Assembly: GCF_900114785.1 (NCBI RefSeq)
Contig: NZ_FOUG01000013.1
Span: forward strand, 62,001 to 126,000
DNA length: 64,000 nt
Source of the DNA: Variovorax sp. OV329
Lineage (GTDB): Bacteria; Pseudomonadota; Gammaproteobacteria; Burkholderiales; Burkholderiaceae_C
Direction of reading: 5' to 3'
This document shows, piece after piece, positions 41,390 through 49,591 of the stretch. The notes under the pieces are model-generated. The model made no database searches, was not told where the DNA came from, and saw nothing but the letters and a program-made list of their open reading frames with translations. The position numbers were made by a program, and so were the translations under genes. Every line of letters begins with the position of its first letter. Within the stretch, counting starts at the first letter, position 1.

Positions 41390-44314
41390 ATGACCCAGCC
41401 CGTGCCAGCGTCCGTCCTGTCCAGCGACCCCACCGGGAACTCCGGCGGCGTGCTGGGCTTCGGGCCCTTCACCCTGGTGCCTGGCGAGCGGCTGCTGACG
41501 CGTGACGGCGCCCCGGTGGACATCGGCGGCCGCGCGATGGATGTGCTGCTGGTGCTGGTGGCGCACGCGAACACGGTGGTCAGCAAGCAGCGGCTGCTGC
41601 AGCTGGCCTGGCCCGGTGTCATCGTGTCGGACGGCAGCCTGCGCTTCCAGATCACGATGCTTCGCCAGGCGCTGGGCGACGGCAAGGACGGCGCGCGCTA
41701 CATCGCCAACATCGTGGGTCGGGGCTACTGCTTCGTCGCCGCGGTGTCCAGATTCGTCGCCGATGCGCCGCGAGCCACGCACTCCGCACCCGCGGAACTC
41801 GCAGCCAGCCTGCCCGCGAAACTGGCGGACATGGTGGGCCGCGTGGAAGACCTCGGCGCCATCGCCGGCCAGCTGGCCGGAAGCCGCTTCGTCACCATCG
41901 TGGGCTCGGGTGGCGTGGGCAAGACGACGGTCGCCGTGCGAACCGGCCACGACCTGCTGGCGCACTTCGAGGGTGCCGTGTTCTTCATCGACCTGGCGGC
42001 GCTGAGCGATGGCGCCCTGGTGCCGACCGCCATCGCCTCGGCGCTCGGGCTGTCGGTGCGTTCCACCGACCCCGTGCCCAGCCTGCTGGCCTACCTGCGC
42101 GAGCGGCGCCTGCTGCTGATCCTGGACAACTGCGAGCACCTCGTCGAGGAAGCGGCCTTGCTGGCCGAGCGCATCTCGCAGGCCGCGCCGGGCGTCCACG
42201 TCCTGGCGACGAGCCGCGAGGCCTTGCGCACGCAGGGCGAGCATGTCCACCGCCTCGAGCCCTTGGAAACCCCGCCGGACCAGCCCGGCATCACGGCCCG
42301 CGACGTGCTGGCCTATCCGGCGGCGCGGCTGTTCGTGGACCGTGCGGCGGCCGGCGGCGCAGCGCTGGACCTCGACGACACGGACGCCCGCGTCGTCGCC
42401 GGCATCTGCCGCAAGCTCGATGGCGTGGCGCTGGCGATCGAGCTGGCGGCGCGCCGCGTCGCGACCTATGGGCTGCACCAGACGGCTGCGCTGCTCGACG
42501 AGCGCCTCACGCTGTCCTGGCCCGGCCAGCGCACGGCGCAGCCGCGCCACCAGACGCTGCAGGCCACGCTGGACTGGAGCTACCAGCTGCTCGACGACGG
42601 CGAGCGCGAGGTGCTGTGCCGGCTGCCGGTGTTCGTCGGCGACTTCTCGCTGGAAGCTGCGCGCCAGGTCGTGGTGGTGCCTGCGCTGAGCCAGGAGCAG
42701 GTGATCGCCGCCATCGCCAGCCTGGCCGAGAAGTCGCTGCTGGCGGTGCACCGCCTCGGGCCGCGCCTGATGTACAGGCTGCTGGAGAGCACGCGCGCCT
42801 ATGCCTTGTCGAAGGCGGATGCCCAGGCCACCGCGTCGGCTTCCTTGCGGCACGCCATGTACTTCCGCCGCCGGCTGGAGCAGGTCGCGGCCACCGACGG
42901 TGCCTTCTCGCGCGATGCCGGGCGGGCGGCGGACGGGGCCGACCTGGGCAACGTGCGCGCGGCGCTGCAGTGGTGCTTCGACCCGGGCGGCGCGCCCGAA
43001 CTGGGAACCGCGCTGGCGGCGGCCGCAGTGCCGGCCTTCCTGGCCATGTCGCTGCTGGCCGAGTGCCACCGCTGGTCGGAGCGCGCGCTGGGCGAGCTGC
43101 CCGAGTCCTCGCGCGGCAGCCCGGCGGAGATGAACCTGCAGGCGGCGCTGGGCCTCTCGCAGATGTTCACCCGCGGCAACAGCGAACAGGTGCGCCATGC
43201 ACTGGAGCGCAGCCTGGCGGTGGCCGAGGAACTGGGCGACACCGCCAGCCAGGTGCAGCTGCTGGCGCGGCTGCAGATCTTCCACGAGCGCATCGGCGAT
43301 TTCGTCGTCTCGCTGGGCTACGCACAGCGCAGCATGGCGGTGGCAGGCACCATCGCCGACCCCACCGCCCGTGCAACGGCCAACTCGCTGCTGGGCCTGT
43401 GCAAGCACCTCACCGGCGACCAGGCCAGCGCGCGCCCGCTGCTGGAGGCGGCGATCGCGGCGGCGGTGCATCCCACGCAGGGCAGCACCATCTACTCGGG
43501 CTTCGACCACTGCAACCGGGCGCGGATCGCGCTGTCGCGCACCTTGTGGCTGCAGGGCCACTCAGACCAGGCCGTCGTCGTGGCCCAGCAGGCCGTCGAC
43601 GAGGCGCGCCGGCTCGGCCACCCGGTGACGCTGTGCATCGCGCTGATCTGGGCCGTGTCGGTCTACCTCTGGGTCGGCGACCTGGCACGGGCCGAGCGGG
43701 ACATCGACAGCTTCATCGCCTATGCGGAATCGCATTCGCTCACGCCCTATCTGGCGGTGGGGCGCGGCGTCAAGGGCGAGCTCGCGCTGCGCAGCGGCGA
43801 CCCGGCGCGCGGCGTGGCCGCGATCGAGCGCTGCCTGGTCGAGCTGCACGAATCGCGCTACGAGCTGCTCACCACGGCCTTCAACCTCACGCTGGCCGAG
43901 GGGCAGATCCTGGTCGGCAGGACGGAGGACGCGATCGCCCTGCTCGACGAGACCCTGGCCCTGGTGCATGCGAACGGCGACCTGTACAACCTGCCCGAGC
44001 TGCTGCGGGTCAAGGCGCGCGCCCTGGCCAGTTCGCCCGCGCCGCGCCACGCGCTGGCCGAGGACTGCCTGCTGCAATCGCTGGACTGGAGCCGTCGCCA
44101 GGGTGCCCGCGGCTGGGAATTGCGCACGGCGATGGACCTGGCGCGCCTGTGGAGCGCGAGCGAGCGCCGCCAGGATGGCCGGGTGCTGCTGCGGGATGTG
44201 CTCGCCGGGTACGCCGAGGGTTTCGGCACCGCCGACCTGCGCGACGCGAGCGCGCTTCTTGCGAGCCTGGACGGGCCCGGCCGCAAGCCCCGGCGGCTGG
44301 CTAACAACGCCTAA
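41390..44314 (+). CDS. Winged-helix regulator with NB-ARC-type ATPase and TPR region
   Basis: A 974-residue STAND-type protein. An OmpR/CadC-like winged helix occupies about residues 20-120 (VSKQRLLQLAWPGVIVSDGSL, IANIVGRGYCFVA). An ATPase follows with Walker A GSGGVGKT (172-179) and Walker B RRLLLILDNCEHLVEEA, and TPR-like helices run to the end. It matches the family of predicted ATPases with N-terminal DNA-binding domains, thought to be ligand- and ATP-gated regulators. The target is unknown; it is divergent from the TlpA-like gene and followed by an orphan FixJ-type regulator. Confidence 0.85.
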   Translation: MTQPVPASVLSSDPTGNSGGVLGFGPFTLVPGERLLTRDGAPVDIGGRAMDVLLVLVAHANTVVSKQRLLQLAWPGVIVSDGSLRFQITMLRQALGDGKDGARYIANIVGRGYCFVAAVSRFVADAPRATHSAPAELAASLPAKLADMVGRVEDLGAIAGQLAGSRFVTIVGSGGVGKTTVAVRTGHDLLAHFEGAVFFIDLAALSDGALVPTAIASALGLSVRSTDPVPSLLAYLRERRLLLILDNCEHLVEEAALLAERISQAAPGVHVLATSREALRTQGEHVHRLEPLETPPDQPGITARDVLAYPAARLFVDRAAAGGAALDLDDTDARVVAGICRKLDGVALAIELAARRVATYGLHQTAALLDERLTLSWPGQRTAQPRHQTLQATLDWSYQLLDDGEREVLCRLPVFVGDFSLEAARQVVVVPALSQEQVIAAIASLAEKSLLAVHRLGPRLMYRLLESTRAYALSKADAQATASASLRHAMYFRRRLEQVAATDGAFSRDAGRAADGADLGNVRAALQWCFDPGGAPELGTALAAAAVPAFLAMSLLAECHRWSERALGELPESSRGSPAEMNLQAALGLSQMFTRGNSEQVRHALERSLAVAEELGDTASQVQLLARLQIFHERIGDFVVSLGYAQRSMAVAGTIADPTARATANSLLGLCKHLTGDQASARPLLEAAIAAAVHPTQGSTIYSGFDHCNRARIALSRTLWLQGHSDQAVVVAQQAVDEARRLGHPVTLCIALIWAVSVYLWVGDLARAERDIDSFIAYAESHSLTPYLAVGRGVKGELALRSGDPARGVAAIERCLVELHESRYELLTTAFNLTLAEGQILVGRTEDAIALLDETLALVHANGDLYNLPELLRVKARALASSPAPRHALAEDCLLQSLDWSRRQGARGWELRTAMDLARLWSASERRQDGRVLLRDVLAGYAEGFGTADLRDASALLASLDGPGRKPRRLANNA

Positions 44315-44403
44315 CACCGGCCATCGCCGGCGATGCCCATCTCGGTGCCCGCCGCGCTCCAATGCGATGCGGCCCGGCGATCCCCGCCGGCCTGGAGATA
44401 CCC

Positions 44404-45117
44404 ATGCATGACAAGCTCCCCTTGACCCCTGGCCCGTCCCGTTGGACCGCGCCCTTCTTTCCGGCCCCGGCCTCCAGCGTGCCGCACGAGCCCGGCCATT
44501 CGACGCTGGTCTTCGTGGTCGACGGCGACGCGGCAAGCCGCGACGCGCTGGCCACGCTGGTCGATGGCAGCGGACGCCGCACCGAGTGCTTCCCGAGCGC
44601 GCAGGAATTCCTGGGCCGCGCACCGCACGCCGGCCCGAGCTGCCTGGTGCTGGATGTGAACCTGCCCCATGCCCAAGGCATCGAGTTGCAGCGGCGCATC
44701 GTGGCCGAGCGCAGCGGAATGCCGGTCATTGCCACGACGGGCAAGGCGGATGTACCGGTGGCCGTGCAGGCGATGAAGGCGGGTGCGATGGACTTCCTCG
44801 CCAAGCCGATCTGCGCATCGAGCCTGCTGCGCGCTGTCGACGAGGCGCTGGCGCGCAGCCGCGCGGCCATTGCGCAGGCGGTCGACATGCAAGACCTGCG
44901 CGTGCGCTACGACGCGCTGACGGCCCGCGAGCAGGAGGTGATGTCGCTGGTGGTGCGCGGCCTGCTGAACAAGCAGGTGGGCGCCGAGCTGGGCATCTGC
45001 GAGGTCACGGTGAAGGCGCACCGCGGCAATGCCATGCGCAAGATGGGAGCCCGTACCCTGCCGGACCTGGTCAACATGGCCGCCAGGCTGGGCGAGGCGG
45101 TGCAGTTGGCCGCCTGA
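44404..45117 (+). CDS. FixJ/NarL-type response regulator, orphan
   Basis: A 237-residue regulator with a receiver (VFVVDGDAASRD, phospho-acceptor Asp in CLVLDVNLP, Thr in ATTGKADV, Lys in LAKP) and a C-terminal LuxR helix-turn-helix (TAREQEVMSLVVRGLLNKQVG, VTVKAHRGNAMRKMG). A 30-residue Pro-rich extension precedes the receiver. No kinase gene is adjacent; the ATPase regulator lies 89 bp upstream. The acidic pocket reads VDGD rather than the usual DDD or DDE, so phosphorylation may be altered. Confidence 0.88.
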   Translation: MHDKLPLTPGPSRWTAPFFPAPASSVPHEPGHSTLVFVVDGDAASRDALATLVDGSGRRTECFPSAQEFLGRAPHAGPSCLVLDVNLPHAQGIELQRRIVAERSGMPVIATTGKADVPVAVQAMKAGAMDFLAKPICASSLLRAVDEALARSRAAIAQAVDMQDLRVRYDALTAREQEVMSLVVRGLLNKQVGAELGICEVTVKAHRGNAMRKMGARTLPDLVNMAARLGEAVQLAA

Positions 45118-45124
45118 ACTGCGA

Positions 45125-45147
45125 GCGGCCGCGTCATGCGCGGCCGC
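45125..45147. terminator. Strong hairpin between convergent genes
   Basis: A perfect 9-bp stem GCGGCCGCG / CGCGGCCGC with a 5-base loop, eight bases after the response-regulator stop. It has no T run, so it would be a weak or factor-assisted terminator serving either convergent gene. Confidence 0.55.
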
Positions 45148-45213
45148 GGGATGGCCTGTCCGGCACTTGGCCCGACGGGCGGGCGCCCGGCCATCGCTGG
45201 CCGAGTGCCGACA

Positions 45214-45603
45214 TCACTCCACGCCGTCGGACACGCCCTGCGCTGCGGCGGTGATCGCCTGCGCGCGCACGGCCTGCCGGTCCACCGTGCTGTGCGCAAG
45301 CTGGACCACGCCATCGCCGGCGACGTCGCTGTAGGGGTTGCCTGCGCGGGCGGCCGCGTAGGCCTGTGCCCGCACCTGTGCGCGATCGGCCTCGTGCGGC
45401 AGCGGGGTGGGCGCATTGGCGTTGGCGCCGTCGCTGTACGGATCGGGGCTGTGCGCGGCAACCACCGCTTCGGCCTGCACCTGGCTGCGCGGGGCCGACG
45501 ATTGAAAGCGCAGCACACCCTGGTACTGCTCGGCATGGGCGCTGGCGGCAAGAAGGGCGGAGACCGCGGCGGTGGAAAGAAGGAGGCGTGCAAATGACTT
45601 CAT
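45214..45603 (-). CDS. Small secreted repeat protein, possibly DUF4148-like
   Basis: A 129-residue protein with a clear signal peptide (cleavage after SAHA). The mature part contains three related segments, RSQVQAEAVVAAHSPDPYSD, RAQVRAQAYAAARAGNPYSD and RQAVRAQAITAAAQG, spaced about 40 residues apart. The R-x-x-V-x-A helix pattern recalls the small DUF4148 proteins common in Burkholderiales, but the match is loose. Function unknown. Its promoter region holds a GATAC-type box in the right orientation. Confidence 0.7.
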   Translation of the reverse strand: MKSFARLLLSTAAVSALLAASAHAEQYQGVLRFQSSAPRSQVQAEAVVAAHSPDPYSDGANANAPTPLPHEADRAQVRAQAYAAARAGNPYSDVAGDGVVQLAHSTVDRQAVRAQAITAAAQGVSDGVE

Positions 45604-45711
45604 GGATGTCTTTCAGTGGTGGAGGTGGGTGCGCCGCCTGCCCGGTCGTCGGGCCGGATCAGCCGGCGTGGTGAATTCTTGGATCGGCAAGGGCCGCCTT
45701 GCATGGAACGC

Positions 45712-45726
45712 GTATGGCTCTGTATC
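45712..45726 (-). promoter_or_regulatory. GATAC-type box facing the small secreted repeat protein
   Basis: On the minus strand it reads GATAC-AGAGC-CATAC, exact consensus. Fourteen bases before it is GAAATTTACTGTGC (45741-45754), matching the GAAATCTATTGTCG block at 10 of 14 positions with the same spacing. It lies 108 bp before the gene start. Confidence 0.68.
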
Positions 45727-45757
45727 GCGGTGCACATGCAGCACAGTAAATTTCAAT

Positions 45758-46339
45758 TCAGGGTGCGCGGCGGGTGAAGACGTAGTCGCGGTCCTTGACC
45801 CGGGCCGCGTGGCAGGCGAAGCAGGTCTGGTGCTGCGCCAGGTCGGCCGGCCTGCCATCGATGAAGCGGCCGAAGCCCCAGCCGCCGGTGTCGGCGTAAC
45901 GCTTCGAATCCTTCACCATGACCTGGACGGTGGTCGCCGGCCCCGGGATGGTCGCCGACTCGAACTCCGGCGACGGCACCTGCTTCCAGGCCAGCTTGAC
46001 TAGCACCGTGCCATCGGGAAAGGGCAGCGTGCCCTTGCCATAGGCGCCGACCGCCTTGTCGTTGCCCAGCACGGCGCGCAGCTCGTCCAGCGGCGCTGCT
46101 TCCGTGGCGGGCGCGATGAGCTGCCACTGCCGGTAGGCCTTGGGAATGGTCACGCCGTAGATGGGCGAGGCCTCGGGTTTCGTGGCATCCCCGGTGCTTC
46201 CCGAGGCGATGGAAATGACGGCGCCGCCCGCTGCCAGGGCGACGGCGCCCAGGTACAGCAGCACCGACTGCGCGGCCGGGCGTCGTGCACGCGGTGTGGA
46301 CGTGGACGGGACGGAGTTCTCTCTGGGCGATGGCTTCAT
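45758..46339 (-). CDS. Cytochrome P460-family protein
   Basis: A 193-residue protein with an N-terminal membrane anchor (SVLLYLGAVALAAGGAVISIA) and a P460 domain. The stretches YRQWQLIAPAT, YGKGTLPFPDGTVLVKLAWK and GGWGFGRFIDGR end in the haem-attachment motif CFACH near the C-terminus. Family members bind c-type haem and oxidise small nitrogen compounds or act in electron transfer; which applies is not visible. The start at MKPSPREN is chosen. An upstream in-frame ATG at 46453 would add 38 Pro-rich residues. Confidence 0.82.
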   Translation of the reverse strand: MKPSPRENSVPSTSTPRARRPAAQSVLLYLGAVALAAGGAVISIASGSTGDATKPEASPIYGVTIPKAYRQWQLIAPATEAAPLDELRAVLGNDKAVGAYGKGTLPFPDGTVLVKLAWKQVPSPEFESATIPGPATTVQVMVKDSKRYADTGGWGFGRFIDGRPADLAQHQTCFACHAARVKDRDYVFTRRAP

Positions 46340-46667
46340 GAAAAGGGCCTCGAAGGGGTTGGGGGAAGTGCGTCGGCACGGGGGCGGCACCGGCGCGGGC
46401 CCTGAAGATTCTTCGGGCGCCGGCGCCGGCTCGCGCAGCTTGCGCATGTCCATGTATCTGCCTTCACGGGCCCACACACTTCGATTCGTTCCCGGCAAGC
46501 GCAGGCCAGCGCCGCGGGTATTGCTTCGTGTCGCATCGCGGCGCGTACACAGTGGAATACAGGCACCTGGTTCTGCGGTGAAGTGACGCCTTTCAATGCG
46601 GCGTGCACCGATCCGTCGCATGGCGCGAGGGGCGGTCAGGCACGCCACTTCAACCCAGGACCCATCC
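46340..46667. other. Divergent intergenic region, 328 bp
   Basis: Separates the cytochrome and hydrolase genes. It contains the possible N-terminal extension of the cytochrome (to 46453) and a degenerate repeat CGTAC-N7-AATAC at 46544-46560, resembling the GATAC boxes but with 12-base rather than 10-base period. No other gene is convincing. Confidence 0.4.
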
Positions 46668-47486
46668 ATGAAATTCACTTCCCGTCGTCTCCTTCGCGCC
46701 TTCGTCGCCGTCGGCGTGCTGACGCTGACCGGCGCATTCGCCACCCTTGGTGCATCCGCGCAGACGCCAGCTGCGAAGGACGCCGCCAGGCCGACCATCG
46801 TGCTGGTGCACGGCGCCTTCGCGGAGTCGTCGAGCTGGGACGGCGTCATCCGCAAGCTGCAGGCGCAGCATTTCCCGGTGATCGCTGCCGCCAACCCGCT
46901 GCGTGGCGTGAAATCCGATGCGGCGGAGATCGCCAGCCTGGTCGATTCCGTGAAGGGCCCGGTGGTGCTGGTCGGCCATTCCTACGGTGGCATGGTGATC
47001 GCCGAGGCGGCCAGGGACCGGCCGCAGGTCAAGGGCCTGGTCTTCGTCGCTGCCTTCGCGCCGGAGGCGGGTGAATCGGCCGGTGCGCTGGCCGGCAAGT
47101 TCCCGGGCAGCACGCTGGGCCCGGCCCTGGCGCCGCCGGTGGCGCTCGCGGGCGGCGGGCGCGATCTCTACATCCTGCAGGACAGGTTCCACGACCAGTT
47201 CGCCGCGGACGTCCCGGCGAAGGCGGCCCAACTGATGGCGGCCACGCAGCGTCCCATCGCGGAGGCGGCACTCGGCGAGGCGGCATCGGCCGCCGCATGG
47301 AAGACCGTTCCCTCGTGGTTCGTCTATGGCGACGGCGACAGGAACATCCCGCCTGCCGCACAGGCCTTCATGGCGGCGCGTGCCAAGTCGGTGAAGACCG
47401 TGGTGGTCAAGGGCGCTTCGCATGTGGTGATGACCTCGCATCCCGACACCGTGGCCCGGCTCATCGCCGAGGCCGCGAATCACTGA
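46668..47486 (+). CDS. Secreted alpha/beta hydrolase
   Basis: A 272-residue hydrolase with a signal peptide (cleaved near ASAQTPA). Oxyanion motif VLVHGAFAESSSW, nucleophile elbow GHSYGGMV (Ser), acid Asp in FVYGDGDRNIPP and His in KGASHVVMTSHPD. It is of the salicylate-esterase/EstC-like group often found with Ohr and redox genes in Proteobacteria. It would hydrolyse small esters in the periplasm; the substrate is not known. It ends 15 bp from the convergent flavoprotein-like gene. Confidence 0.85.
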   Translation: MKFTSRRLLRAFVAVGVLTLTGAFATLGASAQTPAAKDAARPTIVLVHGAFAESSSWDGVIRKLQAQHFPVIAAANPLRGVKSDAAEIASLVDSVKGPVVLVGHSYGGMVIAEAARDRPQVKGLVFVAAFAPEAGESAGALAGKFPGSTLGPALAPPVALAGGGRDLYILQDRFHDQFAADVPAKAAQLMAATQRPIAEAALGEAASAAAWKTVPSWFVYGDGDRNIPPAAQAFMAARAKSVKTVVVKGASHVVMTSHPDTVARLIAEAANH

Positions 47487-47501
47487 GGCGCGTCGGCCCC
47501 G

Positions 47502-48230
47502 TCAGCGAGGCCAGGGAACGGCAGAGCCTGCCGTTGCGTTCGCCAGCGATGCCGGGGCGGCTTGCGGGCCGCTCGCCCAGGCGCGCGTCCGGCGCCATGC
47601 GCGGCGAAGCAGCGCAAGGGCCGCCATCGGACCATGCGTTTGCGACTCGGCCGCTGCGGGGCGCTCCCGCGCCGCCCTCAGCGCATGGGCCCACCACGAA
47701 AGCTCGTCCAGCATGTCCTGCGCGGCCCGGGCCAGGTGCGGGTAGTCGTCGAAGCCCCGGTCCATCTGCCAGACGCTCATGACCTCGTGCAGGCTCAGGT
47801 GCACCTCGCGGCTCATCGGCGCCATGCGCAGCGCCGACGCCAGCGAGCGCAGGGCGTGCACGTTGGACATGCCCACCCGCCGGCCGTAGCCGACGAAGCC
47901 CACGGGCTTGTGGAGGAAGGCCGTTCTTTCCGCGCCGGCCTGTCGGGCGATGCGCAGCGCATCGTCCCCGGGGACCACCACGACGAAGCCATCGAGCCGA
48001 TCGAGCGCGGCGCGCCAGGCCTGGGCGATGGCCACGCGCGGCGTGCCGGCTTCCCCGGGGAGCGAAGGCGCGTCGAAGAAGGGCAGGGGGTGGTGGCCGA
48101 GGTCCACGAGTTCGACCCGCAGGTCCTGCCGCTGGCTGGCGAGCTGATGGATCCAGTGCGCGGGCACCTCGGAGAGTCGGCCCTGGCGCGACGCGCCGAG
48201 GATGACGCCGATGAGTGGCTTGCTGCTCAT
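47502..48230 (-). CDS. NADPH-dependent FMN reductase-like protein, divergent active site
   Basis: A 242-residue flavodoxin-like protein. The N-terminal phosphate loop ILGASRQGRLSEVPAHWI resembles FMN reductases (GSxRxxR). The usual PEYN-type isoalloxazine loop is replaced by VPGDDALRIARQAG, while KPVGFVGYGRRVG corresponds to the KP-x-x-x-x-S strand. The C-terminus is an Ala/Arg-rich extension. It may bind FMN weakly or have another role. Divergent from the Tat hydrolase across a 289-bp gap that carries a GATAC-type box. Confidence 0.7.
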   Translation of the reverse strand: MSSKPLIGVILGASRQGRLSEVPAHWIHQLASQRQDLRVELVDLGHHPLPFFDAPSLPGEAGTPRVAIAQAWRAALDRLDGFVVVVPGDDALRIARQAGAERTAFLHKPVGFVGYGRRVGMSNVHALRSLASALRMAPMSREVHLSLHEVMSVWQMDRGFDDYPHLARAAQDMLDELSWWAHALRAARERPAAAESQTHGPMAALALLRRAWRRTRAWASGPQAAPASLANATAGSAVPWPR

Positions 48231-48352
48231 GATGGGAGTGCAGAGAAGGGTTGTCGAAGCCCGCGATCTCACCCGAGGCAGGCGCGCTGCGCCATTGCAC
48301 GATGGTCGCGACAGCGCCCGCTGCGAAATCTATTGTCGGCAAACCGACCGCA

Positions 48353-48367
48353 GATACACGGGGATAC
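48353..48367 (+). promoter_or_regulatory. GATAC-type box facing the Tat-exported hydrolase
   Basis: Reads GATAC-ACGGG-GATAC. It is preceded at exactly 14 bases by GAAATCTATTGTCG (48325-48338), identical to the block before the ohr box. The hydrolase ATG is 152 bp downstream. The divergent flavoprotein-like gene starts 122 bp in the other direction. Confidence 0.68.
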
Positions 48368-48519
48368 GCAGCCCCGTCCGGCACCCCCACCTGTCGCCCA
48401 TATTCGCCTCCGCCAGCCGCCGGGCGGCCGGCACGGGCAGATGCATCACGAGCCTTCCTGGCGATGCGCTTTCCCATCCCTCCACCCTGAATCCACCACC
48501 ACGCACAAGGAGCGTTCCG

Positions 48520-49572
48520 ATGTCCGACTCATTCAACCTGCCGCGCCGATCCTTCCTCGGAGGCGCGACCCTCGGCGTCGCGGCCGCCCAGCTGGTCGCC
48601 GCGGTGCCGGCCTTCGCACAGTCGGCGGGCTCGCCGAACGCGGCCGGCCGCGGCCGCGGCGGCAACGGCACCCAGCGCATGGAGCCGCTCAAGACCATCG
48701 ACGCCGGCGTGCTCAAGGTGGCCTACTACGAAGCCGGCCCCGCCAGCGGCGAGCCGGTGATCCTGCTGCACGGCTGGCCCTACGACATCCACACCTACGC
48801 CGATGTCGCGCAGCTGCTGGCCGCGGCCGGCCGCCGCGTCATCGTCCCTTATCTGCGCGGCTATGGCGAGACGCGCTTCCTTTCCAGCGAGACGCCGCGC
48901 AACGGCCAGCAGGCGGCCATCGCCGTGGACATCATTGCGCTGATGGATGCGCTGAAGATCCGCAGCGCCACGGTCGGCGGTTGCGACTGGGGCGCGCGCA
49001 CCGCCTGCATCATGGCGGCGCTGTGGCCCGAGCGGGTGAAGGCGCTGGTGTCGGTCAGCGGCTACCTCATCGGCAGCCAGGCGGCTGGCAAGATCCCGCT
49101 GCCGCCGCAGGCCGAGCTGCAGTGGTGGTACCAGTTCTACTTTGCCACCGAGCGCGGCCGTGCCGGCTACGAGAAGAACCGCGAAGCCTTCGCGAAGCTG
49201 ATCTGGCAGACCGCCTCGCCCAGGTGGGACTTCGACGCCGCCACCTTCGAGCGCAGCGCCCGCGCCTTCGAGAACCCCGACCACGTCGCCATCACGGTGC
49301 ACAACTACCGCTGGCGCCTCGGCCTGGCCGATGGCGAGGCGAAGTACCAGGCACTCGAGGACAAGCTGGCACAGGCGCCCGTGATCACCGTGCCCACCAT
49401 CACGCTGGAAGGCGATGCCAACGGCGCGCCGCACCCGGAGCCCGCCGCCTACGCGAAGAAGTTCTCCGGCCGCTACGAGCACCGCAACCTGCAGGGCGGC
49501 ATCGGCCACAACCTGCCGCAGGAAGCGCCGCAAGCCTTCGCCGCCGCCATCCTCGACCTGGCGCAGCACTGA
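48520..49572 (+). CDS. Tat-exported alpha/beta hydrolase, epoxide hydrolase/dehalogenase-like
   Basis: A 350-residue protein with a twin-arginine signal (RRSFLGGATLGVAAAQL). The fold motifs are HGWPYDIHTY (oxyanion hole), nucleophile elbow GGCDWGAR with Asp rather than Ser, and the catalytic His in GGIGHNLPQEAP. An Asp nucleophile places it with epoxide hydrolases and haloalkane dehalogenases. Cofactor-free hydrolysis in the periplasm is expected. It is followed after 19 bp by an aldehyde dehydrogenase, and a GATAC-type box lies upstream. Confidence 0.88.
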   Translation: MSDSFNLPRRSFLGGATLGVAAAQLVAAVPAFAQSAGSPNAAGRGRGGNGTQRMEPLKTIDAGVLKVAYYEAGPASGEPVILLHGWPYDIHTYADVAQLLAAAGRRVIVPYLRGYGETRFLSSETPRNGQQAAIAVDIIALMDALKIRSATVGGCDWGARTACIMAALWPERVKALVSVSGYLIGSQAAGKIPLPPQAELQWWYQFYFATERGRAGYEKNREAFAKLIWQTASPRWDFDAATFERSARAFENPDHVAITVHNYRWRLGLADGEAKYQALEDKLAQAPVITVPTITLEGDANGAPHPEPAAYAKKFSGRYEHRNLQGGIGHNLPQEAPQAFAAAILDLAQH

Positions 49573-49591
49573 ACAGCGCGGGAGCCCTTCC

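Noticed and set aside
46544..46560. CGTAC-N7-AATAC as an eighth GATAC-type box
   Set aside because: The period is 12 bases instead of 10 and both halves are degenerate, so it was not counted with the seven better sites.
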